Positions 47,153 to 60,726 of a stretch of 64,000 bases of DNA are shown piece after piece. The stretch lies in NCBI RefSeq assembly GCF_900302445.1, contig NZ_ONZF01000001.1, forward strand, positions 186,001-250,000, read 5' to 3'. Made by a program: the position numbers and the translations under genes. Under the pieces are notes generated by a model, which was not told the origin of the DNA, did not search any database, and saw only the letters and a list, made by a program, of their open reading frames with translations. How positions within the stretch are numbered: position 1 is the first letter of the stretch; each line of letters begins with the position of its first letter. Origin of the DNA: Palleronia abyssalis. GTDB taxonomy: Bacteria; Pseudomonadota; Alphaproteobacteria; Rhodobacterales; Rhodobacteraceae.

Positions 47153-47794
47153 ATGGCAATGAACGTCATCCTACTGGAACGCGTCTCCAAGCTTGGCAAC
47201 ATGGGCGAAGTCGTCACCGTCAAGGAAGGCTACGCGCGCAACTATCTGCTGCCGCAGAAAAAGGCGCTGTGGGCCTCGAAGGCCAACGTCGACGCTTTCG
47301 AAGCGCAGAAAGCCAACCTCGAGGCTCGCAACGAAGAGACCAAGCAGGAAGCGCAGGCCCTGGCCGAGCAGCTTGAAGGTCAGCAGTTCGTCGTGATCCG
47401 CGCCGCCTCCGATGGCGGGGCGCTCTACGGCTCCGTGTCGACCCGCGACGTGGCCGAGGCCGCGCAGGAGCAGGGCTTCGACGTGGACCGCCGCCAGGTG
47501 GCGCTGGGCGCACCGATCAAGGATCTGGGCCTGCACAAGGCGACCGTGACCCTGCACCCCGAGGTCGAGGTCGAGATCGAGCTGAACGTCGCTCGGTCCC
47601 CCGAAGAGGCCGAGCTTCAGAAGCAGGGCAAATCCATCCAGGAGCTTGCCGCCGAGGAAGAAGCCGCGGCAGAGTTCGAGATCCAGGAACTGTTCGACGA
47701 TATCGGGGCCGCCCAGCTGGACGAAACCGAGACCGAGGTCGAACAGCGGACCGACCAGCCCGCCGTTCAGGAAAAGTCCGACCTTCAGGACTGA
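47153..47794 (+). CDS. rplI: 50S ribosomal protein L9 with acidic tail
   Basis: A 213-residue L9. The N-terminal rRNA-binding domain has [19 protein letters not shown] and [16 protein letters not shown]. The second domain ends at about residue 150. A further 60 residues are strongly acidic ([20 protein letters not shown] and a final Glu/Gln-rich stretch), longer than E. coli L9 (149 residues). Such tails are seen in Rhodobacterales. An intrinsic terminator follows. Confidence 0.95.
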   Translation: MAMNVILLERVSKLGNMGEVVTVKEGYARNYLLPQKKALWASKANVDAFEAQKANLEARNEETKQEAQALAEQLEGQQFVVIRAASDGGALYGSVSTRDVAEAAQEQGFDVDRRQVALGAPIKDLGLHKATVTLHPEVEVEIELNVARSPEEAELQKQGKSIQELAAEEEAAAEFEIQELFDDIGAAQLDETETEVEQRTDQPAVQEKSDLQD

Positions 47795-47818
47795 TCCCGG
47801 ATAAGGGATCATGGTTCA

Positions 47819-47850
47819 GGCCCCGCTTCGGCGGGGCCTTCTTCGTCTTT
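47819..47850 (+). terminator. Intrinsic terminator of the ribosomal operon
   Basis: GGCCCCGC (47819-47826), TTCG tetraloop and GCGGGGCC (47831-47838) form a perfect 8-pair hairpin followed by the T-rich TTCTTCGTCTTT. Confidence 0.85.
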
Positions 47851-47971
47851 GACGTATGGCAATGCGGCCGAACCGCACAGGTCGAGCACCGCGGTTTGCA
47901 TGCCCCGCCATGCTTTGAGATACTGTTAATCATTGCTAGTCCTGACCTTTCTCAGACCCGGAGCGCGAAAT

Positions 47972-49168
47972 TTGCGTGCCAATGCCCCTTCCGACGAATA
48001 CACCACGCCATCCGATGTCGAGGACATCCAGTCGATCGCGCAGGTCCCGCGCCTGCTGCAGGTGTGCATCGCCACGACTGGCATGAAATTCGCCGCCATC
48101 GCGCGCGTGACCGATACACGCTGGGTCGCCTGCGCCACCCAGGACGAGACCGGCATCGGCCCCAGCACCGGCGACGCCCTGGATCTGCGCGAAACGATCT
48201 GCGAGGACGTGGACCGTTCGGGCAAGACCATCGTCATCGACGACATACGCGACCACCCCGACAAGGCCAGCAAGGCTGTGGTCGGGACCCACGGCTTCCG
48301 CAGCTTCATCTCGGTTCCGATCACCATGTCGGACGGATCGCTTTTCGGCACGCTATGCCTGATGGATCCCCAGGCGCGCGCACTTTCGGACGGGCCGTTC
48401 GCGGATATGCTCGGTCTGTTCACCGACCTCATCGCTTCAGAGATCGGCGCCAATCGCCGCGCCCGTGCGAACGAAAGCGAGATGTCGCAAGTGGTCGAAT
48501 CCAGCCGCCTGCGCGAGGAGTTCATCGGCGTCATCGGCCACGACCTGAGGAACCCGGTCTCCGCCCTATCCGCGGGTCTGCGCATGCTGCCCCGCGCCGA
48601 CGCGGCCCGTCAGGAACAGATCATCGCCGAGATGCAGAAATCCGTGCTGCGGATGTCGGCCCTGATCCAGAACCTCATGGATTTCACCCGGGGTCGCCTT
48701 GGCGGGCGAATCCAGCTGGAGCGGACCCCGGAAGTGGACTTGGCCGAAATGCTGACCGATCTGGCGCACGAGATCGAGATCGGGATGTCACGCCGAATCG
48801 AGACATCCATCGACATCCCCCAGAAGGTCCATTGCGATCCGGGCCGGATCGGGCAACTGGTCTCGAACCTGCTGGCCAACGCAACCACCCATGGTGCGTC
48901 CGACTCGCCCGTTCGTCTGATGGCCCATACCGTCGACGGTATGCTCCGGATCGAGGTCGGCAACAGCGGCGAGCCGATCCCGGAACACCGGATACAGCGC
49001 CTTTTCGAACCCTACAGCCGCGGCGGAGAAACCACGCGCAGCCAGGGCCTTGGCCTGGGTCTGCATATCGCGTCGCGCATCGCAGAGGCGCATGACGGCA
49101 GCCTCACCGCGCGCTCCTCGCCGGCCGAGACGGTCTTCACCTTCGAGATGCCGCTTGCCCGGGTCTGA
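47972..49168 (+). CDS. Soluble GAF-domain sensor histidine kinase
   Basis: A 398-residue kinase from TTG 47972 (GGAG is 8 bases upstream; TTG 47933 would add 13 residues). Residues about 20-165 are a GAF domain (SVPITMSDGSLFGTLCLMD). The phospho-acceptor His is in FIGVIGHDLRNPVSALS, and the ATPase domain has LVSNLLANATTHG (N-box), VGNSGEPIPE and GLGLGLHIASRIAEAH (G-box). No membrane helix is seen, so it senses a cytoplasmic signal. No response regulator lies nearby. Confidence 0.88.
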   Translation: MRANAPSDEYTTPSDVEDIQSIAQVPRLLQVCIATTGMKFAAIARVTDTRWVACATQDETGIGPSTGDALDLRETICEDVDRSGKTIVIDDIRDHPDKASKAVVGTHGFRSFISVPITMSDGSLFGTLCLMDPQARALSDGPFADMLGLFTDLIASEIGANRRARANESEMSQVVESSRLREEFIGVIGHDLRNPVSALSAGLRMLPRADAARQEQIIAEMQKSVLRMSALIQNLMDFTRGRLGGRIQLERTPEVDLAEMLTDLAHEIEIGMSRRIETSIDIPQKVHCDPGRIGQLVSNLLANATTHGASDSPVRLMAHTVDGMLRIEVGNSGEPIPEHRIQRLFEPYSRGGETTRSQGLGLGLHIASRIAEAHDGSLTARSSPAETVFTFEMPLARV

Positions 49169-49300
49169 GCCCCCTCGGCATTTGTGGCAAAATTGCGACG
49201 ACGCGATGTGAATTGACGGGGCCACTTCGGTTTCCCGCAGAAGAGGCGCACGATGGGGCTGTCCATTTGGACAGTTCTCCGATTCCCCAAGGTAAGTTCC

Positions 49301-50383
49301 ATGTCACGCATTCATTCAGTTCTCCGCACGACCGCTCTTCTGGGGGCTTCGGCTGCCGCGCTGCCTGCTCTGGCCCAGGAAGAACCCTTGTCCTTCAGCA
49401 ACGGGTCCGGCACCACGATCGAGCTTTACGGCTATTTCAAGCTGGACGCGGTCCTCGATTTCGGGGCCGAACTGGGCAACACCACCTTCCCGCTGGTCGG
49501 CATCACCGACGATGACGGTGACACCTACTTCAACGCCACCGCGCAGCAGACGCGGATCGGCGTGCGCTCGACCACGGAAACGAGCCTTGGCGATTTCGGC
49601 ACCCAGATCGAGGTCGACTTCTACGGCGGCGCCGGAGCCTTCGGCACGGAAAACCCGTTCGAGCCGCGCGTGCGCCACGCCAACTTCACCTATCTGGGGT
49701 TCCTCGTCGGCAAGGACTGGACGACGTTCATGCCGATCAGCTCGTACCCCATTACGCTTGACTTCCAGGGCGTCGCCGGAATCCCCTTCGCCCGGCAGGA
49801 ACAGATCCGCTATACCCACGAGTTCGGCAACTACCAGCTGCAACTGGCGCTGGAGGAGCACAACGACGAGGTTTCGAACGATCCGGTCGCCATTGCCGCC
49901 ATCGCCTACGACACCGACCCGCTTCTGCTGCGCCTGTCGGGACTGTACGGCAGTGTCGAGACCGGGGATGACGACGATGAGGACATCTACGGCTTCAACC
50001 TCTCGACCACCGTTCAGCTGTGGGAAGGTGCGACGCTGGACGCCGCGTATACCTACGGCGAGGGGATCGCGTCCTACCTGGTCTTCCTGGGCGCGGACGT
50101 TGATTCCGACGGCGATGCAATCGAACAGCAATCCGCCTATGTGGGCTTGGCCCAAAGCATCGGCGACAAGCTGACCGTGCGCGCGATCTACGGCTGGCGC
50201 GACAACGAGCGTGGGGGCGATGCGGATACCGAGAACCTGAGCTCGCTCCACCTGAACGCCGATTACGAAGTGGTCGAGGATACGGTGATCGGCCTGGAAT
50301 ACTTCCACGGCACCCGCGACACCTTCGGCAACGGCGATTTTGACGTGGACCGCCTGCAAGCCTCGGTAACGTATACGTTCTGA
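49301..50383 (+). CDS. DcaP-like outer-membrane porin
   Basis: A 360-residue porin. It has a signal peptide (ALLGASAAALPALAQ) followed by alternating beta-strands, with IELYGYFKLDAVLDFGAEL near the N-terminus, SSTETSLGDFGTQIEVDFYG-like strands and a terminal aromatic strand (LQASVTYTF, C-terminal Phe) needed for Bam assembly. It resembles DcaP-family trimeric channels. AAGG lies before the ATG. A short hairpin CTGTCC/GGACAG at 49259-49274 lies in the leader. Confidence 0.85.
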   Translation: MSRIHSVLRTTALLGASAAALPALAQEEPLSFSNGSGTTIELYGYFKLDAVLDFGAELGNTTFPLVGITDDDGDTYFNATAQQTRIGVRSTTETSLGDFGTQIEVDFYGGAGAFGTENPFEPRVRHANFTYLGFLVGKDWTTFMPISSYPITLDFQGVAGIPFARQEQIRYTHEFGNYQLQLALEEHNDEVSNDPVAIAAIAYDTDPLLLRLSGLYGSVETGDDDDEDIYGFNLSTTVQLWEGATLDAAYTYGEGIASYLVFLGADVDSDGDAIEQQSAYVGLAQSIGDKLTVRAIYGWRDNERGGDADTENLSSLHLNADYEVVEDTVIGLEYFHGTRDTFGNGDFDVDRLQASVTYTF

Positions 50384-50392
50384 ATACTGGTC

Positions 50393-50410
50393 GGGCGGCT
50401 TCGGCCGCCC
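50393..50410 (+). terminator. Hairpin after the porin gene
   Basis: GGGCGGC (50393-50399), TTCG and GCCGCCC (50404-50410) form a tight tetraloop hairpin ten bases after the porin stop. The following tail is only weakly T-rich. Confidence 0.6.
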
Positions 50411-50423
50411 TACCCTTGCGCCC

Positions 50424-51317
50424 ATGCGCGCGCTTCTTCTTCTGTTTCTCGTTCTGTCCCAGGCCGCTGTCGCGACCGAGCGACCGCGCGCCCGACCGCC
50501 GCAGGAACGCTGCGCCGCCGACGGCAGCGCCTGCATTCGCCTCGACAGCTATACCGACGACGTCTGCCGCGAGATCGAAGGCGCCGCCGACAGTGCCGAT
50601 ATCGACCCTGGGTGGTTTGCGCGCTTGTTGTGGCAGGAAAGCCTGTTCGATGCGGCGGCGGTCAGCCCGGCGGGAGCGCAAGGCATCGCGCAGTTCATGC
50701 CCGGCACGGCGGATCTGCGCGGGCTGAAGGATCCGTTCAACCCGGTGGACGCCATCCGGGCCTCGGCCGACTACCTGGCGGACTTGACACGGATGTACGG
50801 AAACGAAGGGTTGGCCGCGGCCGCCTACAACGCGGGCGAGGCGCGTGCGGCCGATTTCGTCGCGGACGACCGCCCCCTGCCGGGGGAGACGCGGGCCTAT
50901 GTCCAGATCATCACCGGCCACCCTGCGCGTAGCTGGCGCGACAGCCCGCCCGAGGATGTGGACTATGCCCTGGCCCCCGACACGCAATTCGGAGAGGCCT
51001 GCCGCGCCCAGGCCGCAACCCGCACCTTCAAAAGCTTCGCCCCTGCTGTCCCGCCGCCGCCGGAATGGGGCGTCATCGTCGCCGCCGGCCGCCGCCGCGC
51101 AACGGTCGAGAATTTCGTCGACAAGGTCCGGCGTGAAAATGGCGGTGTGATCGGTACCCGCCGGATCGAGATCGTCGAGAAGACCCTGCCCGGCTTTGCC
51201 AGCCGCGCCCGTCTGTCGGCCCTGATCGTCACCGCCGACGGCGCCGAAGCGCGCGCGCTGTGCCGCCAGTTGCAGGCCCGCAGCGCGTTCTGCCGGGTGA
51301 CCGGACCGGGCACCTAG
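50424..51317 (+). CDS. SLT-type lytic transglycosylase with SPOR-like C-terminus
   Basis: A 297-residue exported protein with signal peptide (residues 1-18). Residues about 48-165 are a GH23 lytic transglycosylase domain: catalytic Glu72 in RLLWQESLFDAAAVSPAGAQ, GIAQFMPGTA and AAAYNAGEARA. The C-terminal part (about 213-297; WGVIVAAGRRRATVENFVDK) looks like a SPOR repeat, which would target peptidoglycan at the septum. Start assigned by signal peptide. Confidence 0.87.
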   Translation: MRALLLLFLVLSQAAVATERPRARPPQERCAADGSACIRLDSYTDDVCREIEGAADSADIDPGWFARLLWQESLFDAAAVSPAGAQGIAQFMPGTADLRGLKDPFNPVDAIRASADYLADLTRMYGNEGLAAAAYNAGEARAADFVADDRPLPGETRAYVQIITGHPARSWRDSPPEDVDYALAPDTQFGEACRAQAATRTFKSFAPAVPPPPEWGVIVAAGRRRATVENFVDKVRRENGGVIGTRRIEIVEKTLPGFASRARLSALIVTADGAEARALCRQLQARSAFCRVTGPGT

Positions 51318-51443
51318 AACAGCGAAACGCCGCGCGCGGCCCGCCTTCATCAGCATGCATGGATCAAGCCGATCGGACTTGAGGCTCGAACGGCCCTTGA
51401 TCTCATGCGCCTGTGTCCCATACTGCGCATGCCGTGACGATTC

Positions 51444-51459
51444 TTCCGAAAGTACGGAA
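51444..51459 (+). promoter_or_regulatory. Dyad overlapping the tupB ribosome binding site
   Basis: TTCCG (51444-51448), AAAGTA and CGGAA (51455-51459) form an inverted repeat 3 bases upstream of the tupB ATG, and its right arm contains the likely ribosome binding bases GGAA. It is a candidate operator or RNA control site for the tup operon, perhaps for the HTH regulator encoded at the end of the operon. Confidence 0.4.
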
Positions 51460-51462
51460 ATT

Positions 51463-52173
51463 ATGCAAGATCTTGCAGAGTCTCTCTCGCTGGCGATCGC
51501 ACTAGTTTTGTCGGGCGACGCAGATCTGATCGAGATCGTGGCCCTGTCGCTGCGCGTCAGCCTGTCGGCCACGATGCTGGCCTGCGTGCTGGGCCTGCCC
51601 CTGGGTGCGCTGGTGGCTATCGGACGTTTCCCGGGCCGCGGGGCCGTGTTGGTCGCGATGAACGCCCTGATGGGGCTGCCCCCCGTGGTCGTGGGGCTTC
51701 TGGTCTATCTGCATCTGTCGCGTTCCGGGCCGCTGGGATTCCTTGGCCTGCTTTATACCCCCACGGCAATGATCATCGCGCAGACGATCCTGATCACCCC
51801 CATCGTCGCAGCGCTGGCCCGGCAGGCGTTGGAGGATCTGCACAGCGAATATGCCGAACAATTCCGGTCCCTGTGCCTGACGCGGATGCAGACAGTGGGC
51901 GCACTTCTGTGGGATGGACGTTTCACCCTTCTGACCGTGGGTCTGGCGGGGTTCGGCCGCGCCGTGGCCGAGGTCGGCGCGGTCATCATCGTTGGCGGCA
52001 ATATCGACCACCTGACGCGGGTGATGACCACAGCCATTGCCCTGGAAACCTCGAAGGGAGAACTGGCGCTGGCCCTGGCGCTGGGGATCGTGCTGCTGGC
52101 GCTGTCTTTCGCCGTGAATGCGGGGGTGCAGGGACTGCGCGTTTCGGCCGCTGCGCGGGGGGCCCATGTCTGA
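51463..52173 (+). CDS. tupB: Tungstate ABC transporter permease TupB
   Basis: A 236-residue permease with about five or six membrane helices. It has the EAA-type loop (EYAEQFRSLCLTRMQTVGAL) and LLTVGLAGFGRAVAEVGAVI, with IIVGGNIDHLTRVMTTAIAL at the C-terminal side, typical of TupB. The start was set at 51463 because the upstream part of the frame is not hydrophobic. Its stop overlaps tupC. Confidence 0.9.
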   Translation: MQDLAESLSLAIALVLSGDADLIEIVALSLRVSLSATMLACVLGLPLGALVAIGRFPGRGAVLVAMNALMGLPPVVVGLLVYLHLSRSGPLGFLGLLYTPTAMIIAQTILITPIVAALARQALEDLHSEYAEQFRSLCLTRMQTVGALLWDGRFTLLTVGLAGFGRAVAEVGAVIIVGGNIDHLTRVMTTAIALETSKGELALALALGIVLLALSFAVNAGVQGLRVSAAARGAHV

Positions 52174-52912
52174 CCTCACCATGGACATGGCCGGCATCAG
52201 CGACGCGCCCCGGCCCCTGCTGCCCCTGTCGGTCACCGGCCTGCGCCTGTCGCTGGGCGGGGACGCCGTGCTGGACGGGATCGACCTGCGCCTGACGGCG
52301 GGCGGATGCACCGTGGTGATGGGACCCAACGGGGCCGGCAAAAGCCTGCTTCTGAAGGCTTTGCACGGGCTGTTGACGCCCGACGCGGGCGAAGTTTCGT
52401 GGAACGGCACCCGTGCCCCGGCAGCCACGGCGCGCCAAGCGCTGGTGTTCCAGACGCCGGTGCTTCTGCGCCGGTCGGCTGCGCAGAACCTGGACTTCGT
52501 GCTGCGCGCCCGGGGCGGGGATCGAGGCCGCGTGGTCGAGCTGCTGGATCATGTGGGCCTTGCCGACAAGGCACGCACCCCCGCACGGCGGCTATCCGGG
52601 GGCGAGCGGCAGCGGCTGGCGCTGGCCCGCGCTCTGGCTACGGACCCCGAGGTGCTGCTGCTGGACGAGCCGACGGCCAGCCTCGATCCCGCATCGACCC
52701 TGGCGATCGAGCGGATCGTGGCGGAAGCCCGCGATCGCGGCATGCGCATCCTCTTCGTTACCCACGACACAGGCCAGGCCCGGCGCATGGCCGATGACGT
52801 GGTGTTCCTGCATCGCGGCCGCGTGGCCGAACACGCCCCCGCCGACCGCTTCTTTCCCACCCCAAGCTCACAGCCCGCGCGGGATTTCCTCGCCGGGCGG
52901 ATCGTCGTCTGA
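52166..52912 (+). CDS. tupC: Tungstate ABC transporter ATPase TupC
   Basis: A 248-residue ATPase. Walker A is GPNGAGKS (residues 53-60), the signature is LSGGERQRLALARALA and Walker B is VLLLDEPTASLDPAS, followed by LFVTHDTGQARRMAD. It energises TupB. It overlaps tupB by 8 bases and lies 18 bases before tupA. Confidence 0.93.
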   Translation: MSDLTMDMAGISDAPRPLLPLSVTGLRLSLGGDAVLDGIDLRLTAGGCTVVMGPNGAGKSLLLKALHGLLTPDAGEVSWNGTRAPAATARQALVFQTPVLLRRSAAQNLDFVLRARGGDRGRVVELLDHVGLADKARTPARRLSGGERQRLALARALATDPEVLLLDEPTASLDPASTLAIERIVAEARDRGMRILFVTHDTGQARRMADDVVFLHRGRVAEHAPADRFFPTPSSQPARDFLAGRIVV

Positions 52913-52930
52913 CCCCCAAAGGAGGAACGC

Positions 52931-53761
52931 ATGTCCCTGAAACTGGTCCCCGCCCTGATCCTGATGGCCGCGCCTGCAATGGCGCAGGAGGGGTCCATTA
53001 TCGTGCAATCGACCACCTCGACCGCCAATTCCGGCCTTTACGACTACTTGCTGCCGATGTTCGAGGAGCAGACCGGGATCGACGTGAACGTCGTCGCCGT
53101 GGGCACGGGCCAGGCGATCCAGAACGCGCGCAACTGCGACGGCGACGTGCTTCTGGTTCACGCGAAACCGGCCGAGGAGGCGTTCGTCGCCGACGGGTTC
53201 GGGACCGAACGGACGGACCTGATGTATAACGATTTCATCATTGTAGGCCCTGCTGACGATCCCGCTGGCGTGGCGGGGATGACCGACGCGCAAGACGCGA
53301 TGACGCAGATCGCCGAAGAGAACGCGATGTTCGCCTCGCGCGGCGACGATTCCGGCACCCACAAGAAGGAACTGGCGCTGTGGTCCGACACCGGCGTCGA
53401 CCCCGCCGCCGCCTCGGGTCAGTGGTACCGCGAGACCGGGTCGGGCATGGGCGCGACGTTGAACGCGGGGATCGGCATGGGCGCATACGTGATGACAGAC
53501 CGCGCGACGTGGATCAGCTTCGGCAACAAGCAGGACTACGAGATCGCGGTCGAGGACGATGAGGATCTGTTCAACCAGTACGGCGTGATCCCCGTCAGCT
53601 CCGAGGCCTGCCCCAGCGTGAATGCCGACGCGGCCCAGACCTTCACGGACTGGCTTCTGTCGGCCGAGGGACAGGAGGCCATCGGCGCCTACCAAGTCGA
53701 CGGGCAACAACTGTTCTTTCCAAACGCCACGGACTCCAATGCCCCCGACGACAATGGCTGA
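52931..53761 (+). CDS. tupA: Tungstate-binding periplasmic protein TupA
   Basis: A 276-residue binding protein with signal peptide (LVPALILMAAPAMAQ). The family signature is VQSTTSTANSGLYDYLLPMF; further motifs are AVGTGQAIQNARNCDGDVLL, VHAKPAEEAFVADG and MYNDFIIVGPADDPAG. TupA binds tungstate with very high affinity. GGAGG lies upstream. Together with tupB-tupC it makes a complete uptake system. Confidence 0.93.
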   Translation: MSLKLVPALILMAAPAMAQEGSIIVQSTTSTANSGLYDYLLPMFEEQTGIDVNVVAVGTGQAIQNARNCDGDVLLVHAKPAEEAFVADGFGTERTDLMYNDFIIVGPADDPAGVAGMTDAQDAMTQIAEENAMFASRGDDSGTHKKELALWSDTGVDPAAASGQWYRETGSGMGATLNAGIGMGAYVMTDRATWISFGNKQDYEIAVEDDEDLFNQYGVIPVSSEACPSVNADAAQTFTDWLLSAEGQEAIGAYQVDGQQLFFPNATDSNAPDDNG

Positions 53762-54589
53762 TGCCCCCGAATTCCTGACCGTCAAGGAACTGGCCGAGCT
53801 TCTGCGTGTGAAGGAGCGCAAGGTCTATGACATGGCCGCGAACGGGTCCGTCCCCTGTTCGCGCGCCACCGGAAAGCTTCTGTTCCCCCGGGCCGAAATC
53901 CGGGCCTGGATCGAAGGGGCCAGCAGCGGTGCGCCCGCCCCTGCGCCAACTGCCGCGCGGCCCCCGATCGTGCTGGGCAGTCACGATCCGCTTCTGGACT
54001 GGGCGATCCGGGCCTCGGGGTCGGGGCTGGCCACGTTCTTCGATGGCTCGGGCGACGGGCTGGCGCGGTTCGTGCAGGGCGAAGGCGTGGCGGCGGGGCT
54101 GCATCTTTACGACCAGGACAGCGACGACTGGAACGTGCCGTCGGTCGCGCAGGCCTGCGCCGGGGCCAACGCGGTCCTCGTTGGGTTCGCGCGGCGCAGC
54201 AAGGGGTTGGTGATCCCGAAGGGATCGGGGATCGCGGGCATGGCCGACCTGGCCGGCAAACGCGTCGCCCCCCGGCAGGACGGGTCCGGAACAGCCCTTC
54301 TGTTCGCCGCGCTGGCGGCGCGCGACGGGCTGGCCCCAGACGCGCCGATCCTGACCGATACCGCAAGGACCGAGACCGAGGCGGTCGAGGCCGTCGCGCG
54401 AGGTGACGCCGATGCCACGCTGGGTCTGGCCGCGATCGCGCAGCTTCACGATCTGTCCTTTGTGCCCCTGACCGAGGAGCGGTTCGATCTTCTGGTCGAC
54501 CGCCGCGCCTGGTTCGACGCGCCGATGCAGGCTTTCATGGCCTTCTGCCGCGGCCCCGTCTTCCGCGACCGGGCCAAGGCGATGGGGGG

Positions 54590-57827
<3,238 letters not shown>

Positions 57828-57846
57828 GGGCATCCGGTCCATCCAC

Positions 57847-57884
57847 GGCCCCCGCCACCCTGACGTGGTGGGGGCCTTTTTTTA
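57847..57884 (+). terminator. Intrinsic terminator of first katG
   Basis: GGCCCCCGCCAC (57847-57858) pairs with GTGGTGGGGGCC (57865-57876) with one wobble pair, followed by TTTTTTT. It lies 19 bases after the katG stop, so the second katG needs its own promoter. Confidence 0.92.
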
Positions 57885-58021
57885 TTGGCCAAAACGCACG
57901 CGCGGTGTTGTCGCACCCGTAGCCGTTCCAGCCATTTGACCTAGTTTGAAAGCCAATGCCAATCGGGATGAACGCACGTCCCCTCCGGCCCTGACCTGAC
58001 CAATCCAAGGACATTTCCGAC

Positions 58022-60328
58022 ATGAAAGATCATGCAGCTACACCGGGCGCGTGCCCGTTCCGCGGCACGCGCATCGGTGGGGCTCTGGGCTCCGAGCCGC
58101 AGCTGGACCATTGGTGGCCGAACCGCCTGAAGGTCGAGCTTCTGCACCAGAACCCTGCGCAAGCGAACCCGTTCGGGCCGCATTTCGACTACTCGAAAGA
58201 GTTCGAGAAGGTTGATTTCGACGCGCTGTGGGAAGACATGCGCGCGCTTCTGCACACCCCCATCGATTGGTGGCCTGCCGACTACGACGATTACGGCCCG
58301 CAGATGGTGCGGATGTCGTGGCACTCGGCCGGGACCTACCGGATCGCCGACGGGCGCGGCGGCTCGGGCGAAGGGATGCAGCGCTTCGCGCCGATCAACT
58401 CGTGGTGGGACAACGGCAACACCGACAAATCGCGCCGCCTGCTGGTGCCCCTGAAGCAGAAATACGGCGCGGGCGTCAGCTGGGCCGACCTGATGATGCT
58501 GGCCGGCACCGTCGCGCTGGAGGACATGGGTCTGCCGATCCAGGGCTTCGCGTTCGGCCGCCTCGACGCTTGGGAGCCTGACCGCGCCACCTATTGGGGG
58601 CCCGAGGGCTGGATGGGCGAGCTGCCCACCGAAACGCCAGCCGATCCCCGCGCCGGCCACCCCGAGGAGATGGTCAATCGCGGCATCCGCTGGGAAGGCG
58701 ACGTACAGGAGGAATACTACGACCTCGAGAATCCCCTGGGCGCGTCCCATCAGTCGATCATCTATGTTGACCCCGAAGGCCCGAACGGCAACGGAAACCC
58801 CTACGACAGCGCCCGCGACATCCGCGAGACATTCTCGCGCATGGCGATGAACGACGTGGAAACCGTTGCCCTGATCGCCGGAGGGCACGCCTTCGGCAAG
58901 TCGCACGGTGCGGTATCCGCCGACAAGATCGGCGCGGCGCCGGAAGGTGCCAAGATGTCCGAGCAGGGCCTGGGCTGGCACAATCCCGAAGGTCCCGGCA
59001 ATGCCGAGTTCACCATGACCAACGGGATCGAGGGCTCGTGGACGCCGAACCCGACGCGCTGGGACAACGACTATCTGGAAAACCTGTTCAAGTTCGAATG
59101 GGAGAAGACCGAAAGCCCCGCCGGATCGGTTCAGTGGCAGCCCACCGACCCGAACGCCCCCAAGACACCCGACGCCCATGTCGAGGGGAAGATGAACCCC
59201 CTGATGATGATGACTTCGGATATCGCGTTCAAGGTCGACCCCAAATACCGCGAGATCTGCGAGGCGTTTTTGAAGGACTTCGACTACTTCACCGAGGAAT
59301 TCTCGAAAGCGTGGCACAAGCTGATCCACCGCGACATGGGACCGACCGATCGCTGGATGGGTCCGCGCAAGGGCGGCACCTTCATCTGGCAGGATCCCGT
59401 GCCCGACGTGGACCACCCGCCGGTCGACGACGCGCAGGTGGCCGAGCTGAAGCGCGCGTGTCTCGACACCGGTCTGCCCGCGCGCGAGCTGATCGCGGTG
59501 GCTTGGGCCTCGGCCTCGACCTATCGCGATTCCGACAAGCGCGGCGGGGCCAACGGTGCGCGCATTCGTTTCGCGCCGCAGAAGGACTGGGACGTGAACG
59601 ACCCCGCCATGACCGCCCGCGTTCTGGAAACGCTGGGCCGAGTGAAGTCCGACTTCGACGCCAAGGGGGCTGCGAAGATCTCGCTGGCCGACCTGATCGT
59701 GCTGGCGGGTTGCGCAGGAGTCGAGGCGTCCGCGAAGCCCGCCGGGTACGACGTCACCGTGCCCTTCATCCCCGGGCGCACCGACGCCAGCGAAGAATGG
59801 ACCGATGCCGAAAGCTTCAACTGGCTGAAGCCCGTGTCGGACGGCTTCCGCAACTATCACGACACCCGTGTCGGATATAACGTGGCGCCCGAGCACATCT
59901 TCCTCGACCGGGCGGCGCTGTTGAAGCTGAACGCGCCGGAATGGACCGCGCTGACCGGTGGCCTGCGCGTGCTGAACCAGAACTACGACGGCGGCGCGCA
60001 TGGCGTCTTCACCGACCGTCCAGGCACCCTGTCGAACGACTTCTTCAAGGTGCTGGTCAGCATGGATTACGAATGGGCGCCGCAGGACGCGCGCGAGATG
60101 CTGTTCGACATCAAGGACCGTAACACGGGTCAGGTGAAGTTCACCGCCACGCGCTGCGACTTGGTGTTCGGGGCCAATTCCCAGCTGCGCCAGATCGCCG
60201 AGGTCTATTCCGCGGCCGATGGCGAGGAACGCCTGGTCAAGGATTTTGTCGCCGCGTGGCACAAAGTGATGATGCTGGACCGGTACGACGTGGCCGAGGA
60301 CCGCGCGAAGGTGATGTCGATCTGCTGA
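58022..60328 (+). CDS. katG: Catalase-peroxidase KatG (second, divergent copy)
   Basis: A 768-residue KatG that is clearly different from its neighbour. It keeps Arg97, Trp100 and His101 ([12 protein letters not shown]), the adduct Tyr ([12 protein letters not shown]) and Met ([10 protein letters not shown]) and the proximal His ([10 protein letters not shown]). The loop before the adduct Tyr is 21 residues longer than in the first copy ([19 protein letters not shown]). The C-terminus is extended ([11 protein letters not shown]). It is preceded by a 194-base spacer holding the first terminator and a presumed promoter. It looks functional. Confidence 0.95.
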   Translation: MKDHAATPGACPFRGTRIGGALGSEPQLDHWWPNRLKVELLHQNPAQANPFGPHFDYSKEFEKVDFDALWEDMRALLHTPIDWWPADYDDYGPQMVRMSWHSAGTYRIADGRGGSGEGMQRFAPINSWWDNGNTDKSRRLLVPLKQKYGAGVSWADLMMLAGTVALEDMGLPIQGFAFGRLDAWEPDRATYWGPEGWMGELPTETPADPRAGHPEEMVNRGIRWEGDVQEEYYDLENPLGASHQSIIYVDPEGPNGNGNPYDSARDIRETFSRMAMNDVETVALIAGGHAFGKSHGAVSADKIGAAPEGAKMSEQGLGWHNPEGPGNAEFTMTNGIEGSWTPNPTRWDNDYLENLFKFEWEKTESPAGSVQWQPTDPNAPKTPDAHVEGKMNPLMMMTSDIAFKVDPKYREICEAFLKDFDYFTEEFSKAWHKLIHRDMGPTDRWMGPRKGGTFIWQDPVPDVDHPPVDDAQVAELKRACLDTGLPARELIAVAWASASTYRDSDKRGGANGARIRFAPQKDWDVNDPAMTARVLETLGRVKSDFDAKGAAKISLADLIVLAGCAGVEASAKPAGYDVTVPFIPGRTDASEEWTDAESFNWLKPVSDGFRNYHDTRVGYNVAPEHIFLDRAALLKLNAPEWTALTGGLRVLNQNYDGGAHGVFTDRPGTLSNDFFKVLVSMDYEWAPQDAREMLFDIKDRNTGQVKFTATRCDLVFGANSQLRQIAEVYSAADGEERLVKDFVAAWHKVMMLDRYDVAEDRAKVMSIC

Positions 60329-60352
60329 TCGGACCTCCATGCGTCTTACGAA

Positions 60353-60380
60353 GGGCGTCCCCACCGGGGCGCCCTTTTTT
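60353..60380 (+). terminator. Intrinsic terminator of second katG
   Basis: GGGCG-T-CCCC (60353-60362) pairs with GGGG-CGCCC (60366-60374) with one bulged base, followed by TTTTTT. Confidence 0.88.
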
Positions 60381-60550
60381 CGTTCCCGGGGCGGCGGGTT
60401 TCAAAACGGGGGGGGGGAAATACAGTTCAGTTCGGGTAGTTCCGCCCTGCATGGCAGGTCGTCAGATCAACCCGCGGAATTGGACCGTAAAACTGGCCTG
60501 CCCTTTGGATCGCCTCATCCCGCGCGATTTCAGTCAAGGCGCGGTTGGCC
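60381..60550. other. Non-coding region after second katG
   Basis: Contains a run of nine or so G bases around 60409-60417. The only suggestive frame (minus strand, about 60427-60585) lacks a start codon and a recognisable domain. I see no RNA or repeat here. Confidence 0.4.
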
Positions 60551-60580
60551 AAAAAAAAGGGGGCCCCGCGAAGGGGCCCC
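60551..60580 (-). terminator. Intrinsic terminator reading leftward
   Basis: GGGGCCCC (60560-60567) and GGGGCCCC (60573-60580) pair around a 5-base loop. On the minus strand the hairpin is followed by a run of eight T (60558-60551). It ends the transcript from the small gene at 60727-60867. Confidence 0.85.
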
Positions 60581-60657
60581 TTTCAGTTTAGCCGGTCGAG
60601 CTTCCATTGGTTCACTGCTCGGGAAAACTGTCTCTGCCTGTGTCTCGACCAGCACCT

Positions 60658-60712
60658 GGAGCGGGCGCACCCGCTCCGGGACTCTTGGAACAGTCCGCAT
60701 GAACCGTTCCAA
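60658..60712. other. Two adjacent hairpins of unknown role
   Basis: GGAGCGGG/CCCGCTCC (60658-60677, four-base loop) is followed by TTGGAAC/GTTCCAA (60685-60712, 14-base loop). They lie in the 3' untranslated part of the small gene. They may stabilise its RNA or form a separate small RNA. Confidence 0.4.
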
Positions 60713-60726
60713 TTAAAAAACTTCGA

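Noticed and set aside
57941-60364. 807-residue open frame on the minus strand opposite the second katG
   Set aside because: It is the antisense shadow of a high-GC gene; composition is His/Arg/Gly-rich with no domain, while the plus frame is an unmistakable KatG. The same holds for 55605-57842 opposite the first katG.
60427-60585. Minus-strand frame ending in CHAGRNYPN after the second katG
   Set aside because: It looks protein-like for about 35 residues but has no start codon, runs through the terminator at 60551-60580 and matches no family I know.
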